Shown in pieces: positions 26,943-35,728 of a stretch of DNA of 64,000 nucleotides. The stretch spans positions 62,001 to 126,000 of the forward strand of contig JAAHFP010000014.1 of assembly GCA_010672925.1 (NCBI GenBank), in the 5' to 3' direction. Under the pieces are notes generated by a model that was not told the DNA's origin, searched no databases, and saw only the letters and a program-made list of their open reading frames with translations. Made by a program: the position numbers and the translations under genes. Each line of letters starts with the position of its first letter. The first letter of the stretch is position 1. The DNA comes from Symploca sp. SIO1C2. GTDB lineage: Bacteria; Cyanobacteriota; Cyanobacteriia; Cyanobacteriales; Coleofasciculaceae.

Positions 26943-27031
26943 AAAGCGATCGCGCAATTGACTTAGGTTATCGATAAGGCGGGTTTTGTATTAAGGTAAT
27001 TGAAAAATGCGTTAACGGTGACTCTAAACCA
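26943..27031. repeat. ~95-bp direct repeat, copy 2, interrupted by a MITE
   Basis: Same sequence as 25954-26040 as far as CTAAACCA. The expected tail GCCCCTAC is found only after 27240 (CCTAAACCCGCCCCTAC at 27244-27260), so the copy is split by the element at 27035-27237. Confidence 0.8.
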
Positions 27032-27034
27032 TTG

Positions 27035-27237
27035 GTGTCAACTTAAGCCTAGACATAACTGACTAGCTGGATTCCCTAACTCACCTTGGATTCAAATCCA
27101 AGGCTAATAGCTTAAGTCCATTAAAATGGACTAAATTTTTCGGTTTTACCTTAAGTTTAGTCATCTAAAGATGACTTGAGCTATTAGCAAGGAACTTAAG
27201 TTCCTTGTGGGGTGTGAATTTTACGTTAAGTTGACAC
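27035..27237. mobile_element. 203-bp MITE with 12-bp terminal inverted repeats and four internal palindromes
   Basis: The ends GTGTCAACTTAA and TTAAGTTGACAC are exact reverse complements. Inside stand four perfect palindromes: CCTTGGATTCAAATCCAAGG (27084-27103), AGTCCATTAAAATGGACT (27115-27132), AGTCATCTAAAGATGACT (27159-27176) and AAGGAACTTAAGTTCCTT (27189-27206). TGACTCTAAACC and TGACCCTAAACC flank it. No ORF. A partial inverted copy lies at 63783-63926. Confidence 0.85.
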
Positions 27238-27265
27238 ACATGACCCTAAACCCGCCCCTACAAGA

Positions 27266-28561
27266 CTACGAACCTTGCCCATTAACATAGTAATCTCTTG
27301 TACCCTTGGCATTGAGTGCATCTTCAAGGCGATTCAAGGCATGAATATAAGCAGCAGTACGCATGGAAATTCCTAATTCTTGAGAAATTGACCATATTTT
27401 CTCCGTTTCTTCCACCATTTTCTGTTTGAGTCGTTCCGTAACTTGCTCTAATGTCCAATAAAGTCCACTCCGGTTTTGCACCCACTCAAAATAACTAACG
27501 GTGACACCACCAGCATTGACTAAGATATCGGGGAAAACATATATTCCCTTTTCTGATAAAACTTCATCAGCACTAGAAGCAATCGGCCCATTAGCGACTT
27601 CAAAAATATATTTAGCCTTGATATCCCGTGCATTGTCTTCAGTGATTTGATTTTCCAAAGCCGCAGGAATCAGCACATCAACATCTAGGGCAAGCAATTC
27701 TTCATTACTCAAGGATTTATGTTCCACAATATTACAGACTGTCCCTTGGCAATAAACAGCCTTCATTCCTTGAGTAGATGCTTTATATTGCCTAATACTA
27801 GGAATATCTAGTCCCTTTTTGGCGTAAATTGCTCCTTGAGAATCACTAACAGCAACAACTTTATAACCTACTTTGGCCAAAAGTTCTGCTAGCACAGCTC
27901 CCACCTTACCAAATCCTTGGATAGCAACAGTTGTTTCTTTAGGTGGCAGATCAAGTTTGCGCAAAATACATTGAATCACAAAAAAAGCACCATGAGCAGT
28001 TGCTCCATCACGACCAACACTTCCTCCCATCGTCAGGGGCTTACCAGTAACCACCGCTGGACTGAATTGACGGCGGATGATACTGTATTGATCCATCATC
28101 CAACCCATAATCATAGAGTTGGTGTAAACATCAGGAGCTAAAATATCAACATCAGGACCAATAAAATCCGCGATCGCATCTATATAACCGCGACTTAATC
28201 GTTCTAACTCAAACTTGGATAAGGTTTTAGGATTGAGGGTAATTCCTCCTTTACCACCACCAAAAGGTAGATTTAAAACAGCACATTTAAAGGTCATCCA
28301 AAAGGCCAGAGATTGAACTTCATCCAGAGAAACATTGGGGTGATAGCGCACACCACCTTTAGCAGGTCCTCTAGTGTCGTCATAGCGCACTCTATAGCCC
28401 TGAAATATCTTTAAAGAGCCATCATCCATACGGACGGGAATTGAAACACTCACACTTACTTTGGGATGTTTCAACCGTTCACTAGCATCTTCAGAAATCG
28501 AAACATATTTCAGCGCTGCCTGCAATCTTTTACTAGCATCAATAAATAATGAATCAGACAT
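27266..28561 (-). CDS. gdhA: Glutamate dehydrogenase
   Basis: Interconverts glutamate and 2-oxoglutarate plus ammonia. 431 residues, the size of hexameric Glu/Leu dehydrogenases. Seen: GYRVRYDDTRGPAKGGVRYH with the substrate Lys, FKCAVLNLPFGGGKGGI with the catalytic Lys region, LAPDVYT with the catalytic Asp, cofactor loop VAIQGFGKVGAV, VANGPI, and DILVNAGGVTVSYFEWVQN. DSQG after the second strand of the Rossmann fold suggests the cofactor-discriminating acidic position. The REP/MITE region lies directly downstream. No operon partner. Confidence 0.96.
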   Translation of the reverse strand: MSDSLFIDASKRLQAALKYVSISEDASERLKHPKVSVSVSIPVRMDDGSLKIFQGYRVRYDDTRGPAKGGVRYHPNVSLDEVQSLAFWMTFKCAVLNLPFGGGKGGITLNPKTLSKFELERLSRGYIDAIADFIGPDVDILAPDVYTNSMIMGWMMDQYSIIRRQFSPAVVTGKPLTMGGSVGRDGATAHGAFFVIQCILRKLDLPPKETTVAIQGFGKVGAVLAELLAKVGYKVVAVSDSQGAIYAKKGLDIPSIRQYKASTQGMKAVYCQGTVCNIVEHKSLSNEELLALDVDVLIPAALENQITEDNARDIKAKYIFEVANGPIASSADEVLSEKGIYVFPDILVNAGGVTVSYFEWVQNRSGLYWTLEQVTERLKQKMVEETEKIWSISQELGISMRTAAYIHALNRLEDALNAKGTRDYYVNGQGS

Positions 28562-29183
28562 CGATTTATTTCTCCTGTTAGTTAACCAAGTTTTTCCTAC
28601 CCTTTACTTGAGGAAGATATTCTTGTGTTATCTATACCAGCAGCAACTAATCTATAGCCTGTTAAGTAAATCAACTTCACTGCTTGTTCTCTCCCTCACC
28701 AAGCAGAAAAAATAGCCTCTAAATAAAATTATGGCTGATTTTCCTAAGAAATATCCTGAAATCGCACAATACTATATGCATTGTTACAATTTATACAAAA
28801 TCTAGATTCGTCACCCCCATTTTGAGACCACCGCGAAATCCTGTAGAGACGTTGCATGCAACGTCTCTACAGGGTAGGACAACACTAAGTGCTGAAACTT
28901 TTACCTGTCAATTTTTTCCCTTCTGCCCTCTGCCTTCTGCCTTTTGCTATACCAGATTTTGTATTAGCTATCAGCTTCCTTCCTTCCCTCCTGCCTCCTG
29001 CCTCCTGCCTCGGAGCCTTCAGAGTACTAGCGACATAAATCAACAAGTATGTCAATAATAGAAAAGGACTTTTAAATCCGACTTTAAACAAAATAAATTA
29101 GTCTAACCAAATTTTAATTAATCCTGGTTACCCTTAGTTCTTGGGAATAACCAAACCACTCGTATGGCAAACAGGAGGCAAAG
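28562..29183. other. Intergenic region upstream of gdhA and of the DUF4126 gene
   Basis: Divergent gap holding both promoters. Contains a perfect 30-bp palindrome (28842-28871) and CTCCTGC and CCTTCTGC tandem units near 28918-29012. No gene seen. Confidence 0.6.
28842..28871. repeat. Perfect 30-bp palindrome
   Basis: TGTAGAGACGTTGCA followed by its exact reverse complement. Same family as 17376-17403. Could act as a bidirectional hairpin terminator or a REP-like element; no T run follows. Confidence 0.88.
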
Positions 29184-29774
29184 ATGCTTGAACTCCTAGG
29201 CGCACTCTCAGCTTCAGCAGCAGCGGGAATGAGAGTTGCCCTACCCCTCCTTATCATTGGCTTGTTGCACAGTGATTATCTTTGGTCAAAGATACCACTA
29301 CTCTCTCATATTCATCCATCCCTCTTAATAGGTATCTTAACTAGTTGGTCTTTATTTGAGCTATTTGCTTCCAAAAAGCTCATCGGACAGAGAATTTTGC
29401 AAGTGGTTCAGCTATTCTTGAGTCCTATTGTTGGTGCGATTATGGGCATTGCCATTGCTCAGTTCACAGGAGCTCCTGTTCCAGTTGTCTGGATTATCGG
29501 CATAGTCAGTAGTTTATTAGCTTTAGTACTCCAACTGGTTCAAGTGGGCTGGTTCTTCCGTTTACGGGGTTTACCCCTATGGCTAGTTTTTCTTGAGGAT
29601 TTTTTGTGCGTTGCTTTAGTTCTGTTTGCTTTTGATGCACCTCAACAGGGAGGATTAATCGCCCTACTACTATTGTGGCTGGCGATACGCAGTTCCAAGC
29701 AGTGGTATTCCTGGTATATGAAACAGACCAATTCTCGCAGAAGTCGTCGGTTACGCCGTCAGAATCTCGACTGA
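29184..29774 (+). CDS. DUF4126 integral membrane protein
   Basis: 196 residues with five to six hydrophobic segments. It begins MLELLGALSASAAAGMRVAL, the signature of DUF4126, and ends in a basic tail (NSRRSRRLRRQ). The first helix has small-residue packing, and the GTSP-like motif seen in some members is absent. Function unknown. It converges with hemH; the gap between them is filled by a 9-base tandem repeat. Confidence 0.85.
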   Translation: MLELLGALSASAAAGMRVALPLLIIGLLHSDYLWSKIPLLSHIHPSLLIGILTSWSLFELFASKKLIGQRILQVVQLFLSPIVGAIMGIAIAQFTGAPVPVVWIIGIVSSLLALVLQLVQVGWFFRLRGLPLWLVFLEDFLCVALVLFAFDAPQQGGLIALLLLWLAIRSSKQWYSWYMKQTNSRRSRRLRRQNLD

Positions 29775-29777
29775 GCC

Positions 29778-29885
29778 GGAGGGAGTGTGGGAAGCTGAGG
29801 GAGTTGAGGAAGCTGAGGGAGCTGAGGGAGCTGAGGGAGCTGAGGAAGCTGAGGGAGCTGAGGAAGCTGAGGGAGCTGAGGGGAA
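29778..29885. repeat. GCTGAGGGA/GCTGAGGAA nonamer tandem repeat
   Basis: About eleven 9-base units, followed by CCCAATT/CTCAATT heptamers to 29935. Lies between the convergent DUF4126 and hemH genes. Same class as the array at 18.14 kb in the other orientation. Confidence 0.9.
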
Positions 29886-29945
29886 TGTTCCCAATTCTCA
29901 ATTCCCAATTCTCAATTCCCAATTCCCAATTCCCTACTCCCCTCT

Positions 29946-31118
29946 TCACAACAAACCAACAAAATGCAATGGTCCGTAACCAGTAATTAGCTCTAACATC
30001 AAAGCAAGAAAACCAATCATTGCAAAACGACCATTCCAGACTTCTGCTGCTGTAGTCAGACCCCACTCCCAACGTTCTTGGGGATACATCTTAACTGTCT
30101 TGTTTGGACGAACTGCCTCTGAGAAATTACAATTAGGAGCTTCTAGAGCTTCCAATACTAAAGTCGCGAGGGAGTTGATAAAGACAGGATGGGTATTGAG
30201 GGCTGGTACGCGCTGGAAGTTCTTAATCCCTGCTTCTTCTGCTATTTCCCGATACTCAATATCAATTTCTTGAAGGGTTTCAATATGCTCCGAGACAAAG
30301 CTAATGGGAACCACTAACAAATTCTCGACTCCTTGAGCACCAAGTTCTTGCAGAGCATCATCGGTATAGGGTTTGAGCCACTCTACCGGGCCAACTCGAC
30401 TTTGATAAGCCAGGTTGTGGGAATTTGGGCGATTGAGGGTTTTCATAATCAAAGCAGTGCAATCCTCAATTTCTTCCTGATAAGGGTCACCACCTTCTGT
30501 GACGTAACTTACAGGAACACCATGGGCACTGAAGAAGATCTGAACAGATTCAGGGTTGGGAAACTGATCTAGCTCCTGCTCAATTAACTGTGCCATTGCT
30601 TGCAGATAACCTGGTTGTTTATACCAGGAGGGAATAATTGTATATTCAATTTCCTTTAGTTTTGGTTCTTCTTGCCATAGTTGTTCCAGAACCCGGAAAC
30701 TCGATCCACTAGTGCTGATAGAAAATTGAGGATAGAGAGGAAGAATGACCAGTCGCTCAATTTTGTCTCGCTTAATCTGCTCCAAAGCCTCTTCAGTAAA
30801 GGGATGCCAGTAACGCATACCAATATAGATTTGAGCTGGCTGCCCTTGTTGATGCAAATTTTCTTGGAGAGCTTGGGCTTGAGCTTCGGTGATTTTCCGT
30901 AGTGGAGAACCACCTCCAATTTGTTTATAGTTTTCTTGAGATGTCTCAGCTCGCCGAGTGGAGATCAACCAAGCAAGAGGTTTTTGTAACCAAGAAAAGG
31001 GCAGACGGATAATTTCCGGATCAGAAAACAAGTTGTAGAGGAAGGGACGGACATCACCTAGTTCCTCTGGTCCACCTAAATTTAGCAATAATACCCCAGT
31101 ACGACCCATAGTGCTCAC
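29946..31118 (-). CDS. hemH: Ferrochelatase with C-terminal chlorophyll-binding (CAB) extension
   Basis: Inserts Fe2+ into protoporphyrin IX, the last step of haem synthesis. The catalytic core covers residues 1-320: [11 protein letters not shown] at the start, [13 protein letters not shown] with the metal-site His, and [18 protein letters not shown] with the catalytic Glu. Residues about 350-385 are a Hlip-like transmembrane segment [19 protein letters not shown] with the E-x-x-N-x-R chlorophyll-binding motif. This fusion is usual in cyanobacterial ferrochelatases and links haem synthesis to chlorophyll at the membrane. 390 residues, complete. Divergent from a methyltransferase gene. Confidence 0.97.
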   Translation of the reverse strand: MSTMGRTGVLLLNLGGPEELGDVRPFLYNLFSDPEIIRLPFSWLQKPLAWLISTRRAETSQENYKQIGGGSPLRKITEAQAQALQENLHQQGQPAQIYIGMRYWHPFTEEALEQIKRDKIERLVILPLYPQFSISTSGSSFRVLEQLWQEEPKLKEIEYTIIPSWYKQPGYLQAMAQLIEQELDQFPNPESVQIFFSAHGVPVSYVTEGGDPYQEEIEDCTALIMKTLNRPNSHNLAYQSRVGPVEWLKPYTDDALQELGAQGVENLLVVPISFVSEHIETLQEIDIEYREIAEEAGIKNFQRVPALNTHPVFINSLATLVLEALEAPNCNFSEAVRPNKTVKMYPQERWEWGLTTAAEVWNGRFAMIGFLALMLELITGYGPLHFVGLL

Positions 31119-31220
31119 AAATTTCCAAAAATTTTATATTTGTTACTGATTTTAACAATATATTGTCTTGATGGTTGTAATTTGCATTAAGGAATACAGA
31201 TCTTTACCAGGGAGTGAGCA

Positions 31221-31844
31221 ATGGCTACTATCTTAAGAACTTGGAGTTATCAGTACCAATGGCTATATGACGGGATTTCCCGTCTGGCAGCCCTCGCGGT
31301 GGGTGGGGAAACACGATTCCGCCAGCTACCTTTGCGAGGGTTACAAATTAAACCAGAAACTCAGGTGCTAGATCTTTGCTGTGGCAGTGGTCAGGCTACT
31401 AAATTTTTAGTAAACTCTAGCAACAATATCACTGGCTTGGATGTCTCGCTAGTTTCACTGGAACGAGCAAGGACTAATGTTCCTCAAGCATCCTATGTGG
31501 AAGCCGCAGCAGAAGAGATGCCATTTCCAGATCATCAGTTTGATGTGGTACATACAAGCGCGGCACTTCATGAAATGAAGCCTTCTCAATTACAGGATAT
31601 TATTAATGAAGTTTATCGAGTACTCAAGCCAGGAGGAGTGTTTGCTCTAGTAGATTTTCACAAGCCGACTAATTGGCTATTTTGGCCTGGATTAGCCCTA
31701 TTCCTAGAGTTGTTTGAAACGGAGACTGCTTGGCAGTTGTTGGAGACAGACTTGATTGGGTTGCTTCAAGAAGCAGGCTTTAGTTTACTCAATCACACTT
31801 TGTATGCTGGTGGCAGTTTGCAGGTAATTCAGGTGAGGAAGTGA
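31221..31844 (+). CDS. Class I SAM-dependent methyltransferase
   Basis: 207 residues. Motif I is VLDLCCGSGQATKFL (residues about 49-63), motif II acidic residue in ITGLDVS, post-I AEEMPFPDHQFDVV, and motif III VYRVLKPGGVFALVDF. This is the UbiE/Coq5-like methyltransferase group. The acceptor is not visible; location beside hemH and psbM hints at tetrapyrrole or quinone work, but that is only context. Preceded by GGGAG about 6 bases before the ATG. Confidence 0.9.
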   Translation: MATILRTWSYQYQWLYDGISRLAALAVGGETRFRQLPLRGLQIKPETQVLDLCCGSGQATKFLVNSSNNITGLDVSLVSLERARTNVPQASYVEAAAEEMPFPDHQFDVVHTSAALHEMKPSQLQDIINEVYRVLKPGGVFALVDFHKPTNWLFWPGLALFLELFETETAWQLLETDLIGLLQEAGFSLLNHTLYAGGSLQVIQVRK

Positions 31845-32168
31845 TATCATCATGCCCAGTTGAATACTTATCGTGAAGGCTGACGCGGAGACACGGAGAC
31901 GCGGGGACGCGGAGAAGTTTTTATCATAAGCGATTAAGCGGACATGATTATGATGAGTGTCCGATAATGCAAGCAACAGGGTAAAGTGCAACACATCTTC
32001 ACTCCGAAGTAGTTTTTAGCGTTGGCTCATCTACAGTTAACCTTGCCACGCGGGAAGTCCAGCGCTGTAATTTTCAATTCAGCACCGAGATGAAAGCGTG
32101 GTCGAGATTTGTGGTATGGTAGGGAACGATGTTGGGTACTTCACACATGATTAAGAGGCACTAAGTCA
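31845..32168. promoter_or_regulatory. psbM upstream region
   Basis: Contains GACGCGGAGACACGG-type tandem units at 31880-31915, then single-copy sequence leading into psbM. A weak RBS (AAGAGG, 32153-32158) stands before the ATG. A TATGGT hexamer near 32112 might be a -10 box; I cannot place a -35 with confidence. Confidence 0.4.
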
Positions 32169-32282
32169 ATGGAAGTTAACAATTTAGGGTTTATTGCCAC
32201 TATTCTGTTTGTTCTGGTTCCTGCTGTCTTTTTGTTGATTTTGTATATCCAAACAGCCAGCCAAAGTAACCAAGACAGTTAA
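32169..32282 (+). CDS. psbM: Photosystem II reaction center protein PsbM
   Basis: 37 residues, easily missed by length cut-offs. The sequence opens [18 protein letters not shown] and continues through the single transmembrane helix to [15 protein letters not shown]. This is the near-invariant PsbM, a one-helix subunit at the photosystem II dimer interface in the thylakoid membrane. N-terminus in the lumen or stroma cannot be read here, but family knowledge places it as a single-pass protein. Followed by an imperfect hairpin and a T run. Stands alone between a methyltransferase gene and a convergent stress-protein gene. Confidence 0.98.
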   Translation: MEVNNLGFIATILFVLVPAVFLLILYIQTASQSNQDS

Positions 32283-32295
32283 AATCTACTGTCCA

Positions 32296-32339
32296 AACCA
32301 TCCAGTCTGTTTGCACTCGAGGCAGGGCTGGTTTTTTTT
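32296..32339 (+). terminator. Probable rho-independent terminator of psbM
   Basis: Imperfect stem AACCATCCAGTCTG with CAGGGCTGGTT, then eight T residues. It starts 13 bases after the psbM stop. Confidence 0.65.
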
Positions 32340-32400
32340 GTATCATTCCAGCCTGGTGTTAAGGGTTAGGAGTTTTTTGCATTTCAAATATCATCTACTA

Positions 32401-32453
32401 AAACCTACCACCTACCACCTAACACCTACCACCTAACACCTACCACCTAGCTA
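32401..32453. repeat. CCTACCA/CCTAACA heptamer tandem repeat
   Basis: About seven units. The array runs up to and partly into the stop region of the universal stress protein gene (32447). Reverse-strand version of the GGTGGTA/GTTAGGT family. Confidence 0.88.
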
Positions 32454-33277
32454 GAACTACGTGTCAACAGTACAGGACAGTTGGCATATACCCGGACGTA
32501 GTCCGACAGGGAATTGCCTAGTAATCGATCCAAATCTACTAGGGCTTTGGCAATGGAAGGACGTCTGTCAGGAGAACCGAGAATTAACAAATCGATATTC
32601 AGCTCTTCTGCCAACCGGCAAATTTCTACCCCAGCCTGACCTGCACTATTATGGCAACTGCAAGCAACACCTTGCTGTTTGGCTTTTGCTGCTGCCTCTG
32701 CTAGCACTGGATCTTCTCCCCCATCAGATTTACGCCGAGTAGCATTAATATGCACGAGATGTAATTTACCTCCTGGGATATCTCGCACTAGGGACAGTGC
32801 TAAATCCAAGGACTGCTGAGCTGGTTTAGACTTATCAATTGCCACCATTACACGCTTCACTTGTTTGATGAAGGTGTCGTCTTTGACCAACAACATGGGG
32901 CGAGTGGACAATTGAAAAACGTATTGGCTCACAGAGTTTTGCAACATTGATTCTAAACGCTTGAGTCCTCGCGAACCCATAATAATCAGGTCAGAATCCT
33001 CTTCTTCAGCAACTTGAGGAACTATAATTTTAGGATCTCCCTGTTTGAGTCTGGGGGTAATTTTGTGTGGCTCTATTTTCAGGGATTTGACCGCATCTGC
33101 CAGAATTTGACCTCCCTCTTCCAGCTTCGCAGACATGTCTTCAGCGGTGATTTGGGGTGGCACAACGTGTAAAACAGTAACTGATGCCCGTTTCATGGAA
33201 GGGACTTCCGTCAACATATTGAGCATCTGTTCACACAAACCTCGACCGGCTACGGATACCAAAATTTTTTCAATCAT
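32447..33277 (-). CDS. Tandem universal stress protein (two Usp domains)
   Basis: 276 residues with two UspA folds. The first (about 1-135) begins KILVSVAGRGLCEQM and has LIIMGSRGLKRLESMLQNSV. The second (about 138-275) begins VKRVMVAIDKSKPAQQSL and has LLILGSPDRRPSI and GNSLSDYVRVYANCPVLL. The G-x2-G-x9-G-(S/T) ATP-binding pattern is intact in neither exactly: the first has GSRG then NSVSQYV, close to it, and the second has a longer spacer. So nucleotide binding is uncertain. Cytoplasmic, stress-related by family. The stop lies in a tandem repeat. Confidence 0.92.
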   Translation of the reverse strand: MIEKILVSVAGRGLCEQMLNMLTEVPSMKRASVTVLHVVPPQITAEDMSAKLEEGGQILADAVKSLKIEPHKITPRLKQGDPKIIVPQVAEEEDSDLIIMGSRGLKRLESMLQNSVSQYVFQLSTRPMLLVKDDTFIKQVKRVMVAIDKSKPAQQSLDLALSLVRDIPGGKLHLVHINATRRKSDGGEDPVLAEAAAKAKQQGVACSCHNSAGQAGVEICRLAEELNIDLLILGSPDRRPSIAKALVDLDRLLGNSLSDYVRVYANCPVLLTRSSS

Positions 33278-33640
33278 AGAAGCTTCTCTTTGAGTATTTA
33301 TTTAGTTGTTAAGTAGGATACCTTCTGACGTGGCTAGAAAAATTTGACAATTTATTAACGATAGGAGTGAAATTCAGAGACTATGGACAGCTTCTAGGCT
33401 GAGGTGGGTGATAATGATAATCTCTTGACGGAGTAAGTCAGTGAGCGGCTTTCACCTCATTGTTTTGATTGTCATGATCATCTGAGTTAATTTATATACT
33501 TAGATGTATTGACAAAATGCATTCGTTTTTAACTTGTTAACTATGTAGCTGGTTCGCAATGTGGCATAAGTGATTGCCATTTCAAGGTAATATACCTTAA
33601 TAAATTGGGTAATTTCCGAGAGTGAGTTAGCAACAAAACT
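33278..33640. promoter_or_regulatory. psbQ upstream region
   Basis: Divergent gap between the stress protein gene and psbQ. I see no repeats of the dispersed families here, only AT-rich single-copy DNA. Promoter elements cannot be placed with confidence. Confidence 0.3.
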
Positions 33641-34096
33641 ATGTTTACCACAAGTTATCGTTCTATTCTGGCCGTGATTCTGGTATTGGTAACAACCTTT
33701 TTGGTAAGTTGCGGTGGCCCATCAGCCTCGAAGCAACCTCCCACTTACACTGCCGAACAGATTCAGCAGATTCAGCAATATGCTGACAGATTGGCGGCAA
33801 AGCGCCAGAGAATCTCCGCTCTTGCAGGCAATATCCAAGACCGAGATTGGGTAGAAGTAGGCAGTTTGATCCACGGCCCCTTAGGTACATTACGACAGGA
33901 AATGAGTTATATGAGCCAGAAACTTCTTCCTCAGGATCAAAAAGTTGCTCGTGATCTAGCCAAAGATTTGTTCGACTGCCTGAATACCATTGATGCTGCG
34001 GCGACAGAGGGCAGCTATTCGGCGGCAATCAGGAACTACGGATTAGCCATACAAGACTTTGATGAGTTCTTGAAGTTGGTTCCCGAACAAAGCTAG
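33641..34096 (+). CDS. psbQ: Photosystem II lipoprotein PsbQ (cyanobacterial)
   Basis: 151 residues. Signal peptide with lipobox LVSC (C24 lipidated), so it is anchored on the lumenal side of the thylakoid membrane. The mature part is a four-helix bundle with the conserved WVEVGSLIHGPLGTLRQEM (the I-H-G-P-L-G motif), LLPQDQKVARDLAKDLFDCL, AAIRNYGLAIQDFDEFLKL. Stabilises the oxygen-evolving complex. Assigned by similarity to Synechocystis PsbQ, from memory. Downstream is a CAGAATT repeat. Confidence 0.94.
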   Translation: MFTTSYRSILAVILVLVTTFLVSCGGPSASKQPPTYTAEQIQQIQQYADRLAAKRQRISALAGNIQDRDWVEVGSLIHGPLGTLRQEMSYMSQKLLPQDQKVARDLAKDLFDCLNTIDAAATEGSYSAAIRNYGLAIQDFDEFLKLVPEQS

Positions 34097-34133
34097 TATT
34101 CAGAATTCAGAATTCAGAATGGAGAATTGAGAA
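34094..34133. repeat. TTCAGAA tandem repeat after psbQ
   Basis: Units of ATTCAGA followed by GGAGAATTGAGAAT. Short intergenic tandem repeat of the same general class as the others in this window. Confidence 0.7.
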
Positions 34134-34283
34134 TGTTCTCTCTTCTCCATGTCTCCTCAACTGGCAGCGCACCGCCCGCTACGAAGGTCAGAAATGAGCA
34201 AAATTCCCCTCCCTCATTCCTTGGAGCCCTCTGCCTCCTACCTTATTTCTTAAAAGAAAGATTTGGGCTTGTATTAATTCAAT

Positions 34284-34309
34284 CTAAAATCTAAAATCTA
34301 AAATCTCTA
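34284..34309. repeat. ATCTAAA heptamer run directly before the ThiO-like start
   Basis: About three and a half units of AATCTAA end 2 bases before the GTG start at 34311. The gene therefore has no recognisable ribosome-binding site and repeat DNA as its leader. Complement of the run at 14342-14368. Confidence 0.8.
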
Positions 34310-34310
34310 A

Positions 34311-35435
34311 GTGGGTCAAGTTGTAATCATTGGATGTGGTGTAATAGGGGCGGCGATCGCTTATGAACTCAGTTTAGTGACTGGGTTACAAGTCACTGTC
34401 CTCGACTGCCAATCCCCAGCTCAAGGAGCCACTAGCGCTGCCTTAGGGGTTATGATGGGGGTGATTAGTAAAAAGGTAAAAGGTAGAGCATGGCGGCTGC
34501 GGCAAGCTACGATACAACGCTATGAAACCCTGATTCCAGAATTGGAAGCAATTACCGGGCGTCAAATTCCCTTTAACCGTACTGGTATCCTGATGCTATG
34601 TTTGGCTGGAGAAGATTTAGCATCTTGGGAGAAGTTGGTAACAACTCGCCAATCCCAAGGTTGGCAATTGGAAATCTGGGATACTGCTCAACTCCAATCT
34701 CGGTGTCCTCAACTAGATTGCCAGGGGATAGCAGCTGCTGTCTATTCTCCTCAAGACAGGCAAGTAGAACCAACTGCTCTCACTCAAGCTTTAGTGGCAG
34801 CAGCTAAAAGTAACGGTGTAACCTTCAAGTTTGGTGTCACGGTTGAGGAAGCTGAATCAATTTCTGACCCTAGTTCAAATTCACGTACTTGCTGCCAAAT
34901 TCATACTGATGCGGGGAAACTAGAAGTCGATTGGTTAGTAATTGCTGCCGGATTAGGTTCGACTCAACTAACTAACTGGTTTCCTGCACCAGACACAGCC
35001 AATACTTCACCCCTAATACTTAAGCCAGTCCTAGGGCAAGCTTTACAAGTAAAATTAAACCATCCTCTTGGACATAGTGATTTCCAACCAGTGATTGCTG
35101 GCAATGATCTGAATATTGTGCCAGTAGGGGAGAGGGAGTATTGGGTTGGAGCAACGGTAGAATTTCCTGATGAGCAAGGTGAGGTAGTTGCCGAAGCAGC
35201 ATTGTTGGAGCAAGTAAGACACGAAGCAATTACTTTTTGTCCAGCCTTAGCTGATGCGACCATAGTCCGCACTTGGTCAGGTAAACGTCCCCGTCCCGAA
35301 GGGCGTCCCGCACCTGTTATTGAACCATTACCTGGTTATAGTAACGTTCTGCTGGCTACAGGTCACTATCGTAACGGTATTTTACTAGCACCTGTTACTG
35401 CTCAAATGATTCGGGAGGCAATTACCAATGAATAA
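34311..35435 (+). CDS. FAD-dependent amine oxidase, ThiO/glycine-oxidase-like
   Basis: 374 residues, DAO fold. N-terminal FAD motif VVIIGCGVIGAAIAYEL (G-x-G-x-x-G) and acidic strand end VTVLD. The middle part has QVEPTALTQALVAAA, the substrate domain has WVGATVEF, and the C-terminal FAD part has RPRPEGRPAPVIEP and HYRNGILLAPVTAQ, typical of glycine oxidases, which make the imine used for thiazole in thiamine synthesis. A role in thiamine synthesis is likely but no thi gene is nearby. GTG start; the protein begins exactly at the Rossmann strand, so no further upstream codons are needed. Confidence 0.88.
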   Translation: MGQVVIIGCGVIGAAIAYELSLVTGLQVTVLDCQSPAQGATSAALGVMMGVISKKVKGRAWRLRQATIQRYETLIPELEAITGRQIPFNRTGILMLCLAGEDLASWEKLVTTRQSQGWQLEIWDTAQLQSRCPQLDCQGIAAAVYSPQDRQVEPTALTQALVAAAKSNGVTFKFGVTVEEAESISDPSSNSRTCCQIHTDAGKLEVDWLVIAAGLGSTQLTNWFPAPDTANTSPLILKPVLGQALQVKLNHPLGHSDFQPVIAGNDLNIVPVGEREYWVGATVEFPDEQGEVVAEAALLEQVRHEAITFCPALADATIVRTWSGKRPRPEGRPAPVIEPLPGYSNVLLATGHYRNGILLAPVTAQMIREAITNE

Positions 35436-35728
35436 TGGATAATTGATAATTAATCATGGAGCCAACAAAACTAAATGCCGTGAGAGCATCCATTGCTTCT
35501 GATGTCGTAAACGATCGCTTCAGTAAAAACTCTAGAACATCAAGAAGGCGATCGCAACTTTTGTTAGGCTGCGTTACTTGGATAGTTATACACTGGGATT
35601 TGAATAGGCTCAATAGCACATTATGTCCGCTTATCAGGCAACTGTCTCACAAGTTCTCCAAATCAACTAGCTCTTGCAGTCTCCCTGATGTAAAAATTAA
35701 AATGCTACAGTGATTTAGGGTTGATGGT
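35436..35728. other. Short intergenic region, no supported gene
   Basis: Contains a TTATGTCCGCTTATCAGG stretch and two HIP1-like ACGATCGC/GCGATCGC sites. Overlapping ORFs on both strands lack family features and look like chance. Confidence 0.4.

Noticed and set aside
27084-27206. Series of hairpins as tRNA or riboswitch
   Set aside because: No cloverleaf or known aptamer core; the four independent perfect palindromes and terminal inverted repeats fit a MITE.
29506-30072. Minus-strand ORF of 188 codons and plus-strand ORFs near 29.7-29.99 kb
   Set aside because: They run through the GCTGAGGGA array and shadow the DUF4126 and hemH genes.
35436-35728. Small ORFs on both strands between the ThiO-like and BrnT genes
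   Set aside because: Low-complexity, overlapping in opposite directions, no ribosome-binding site and no family features.
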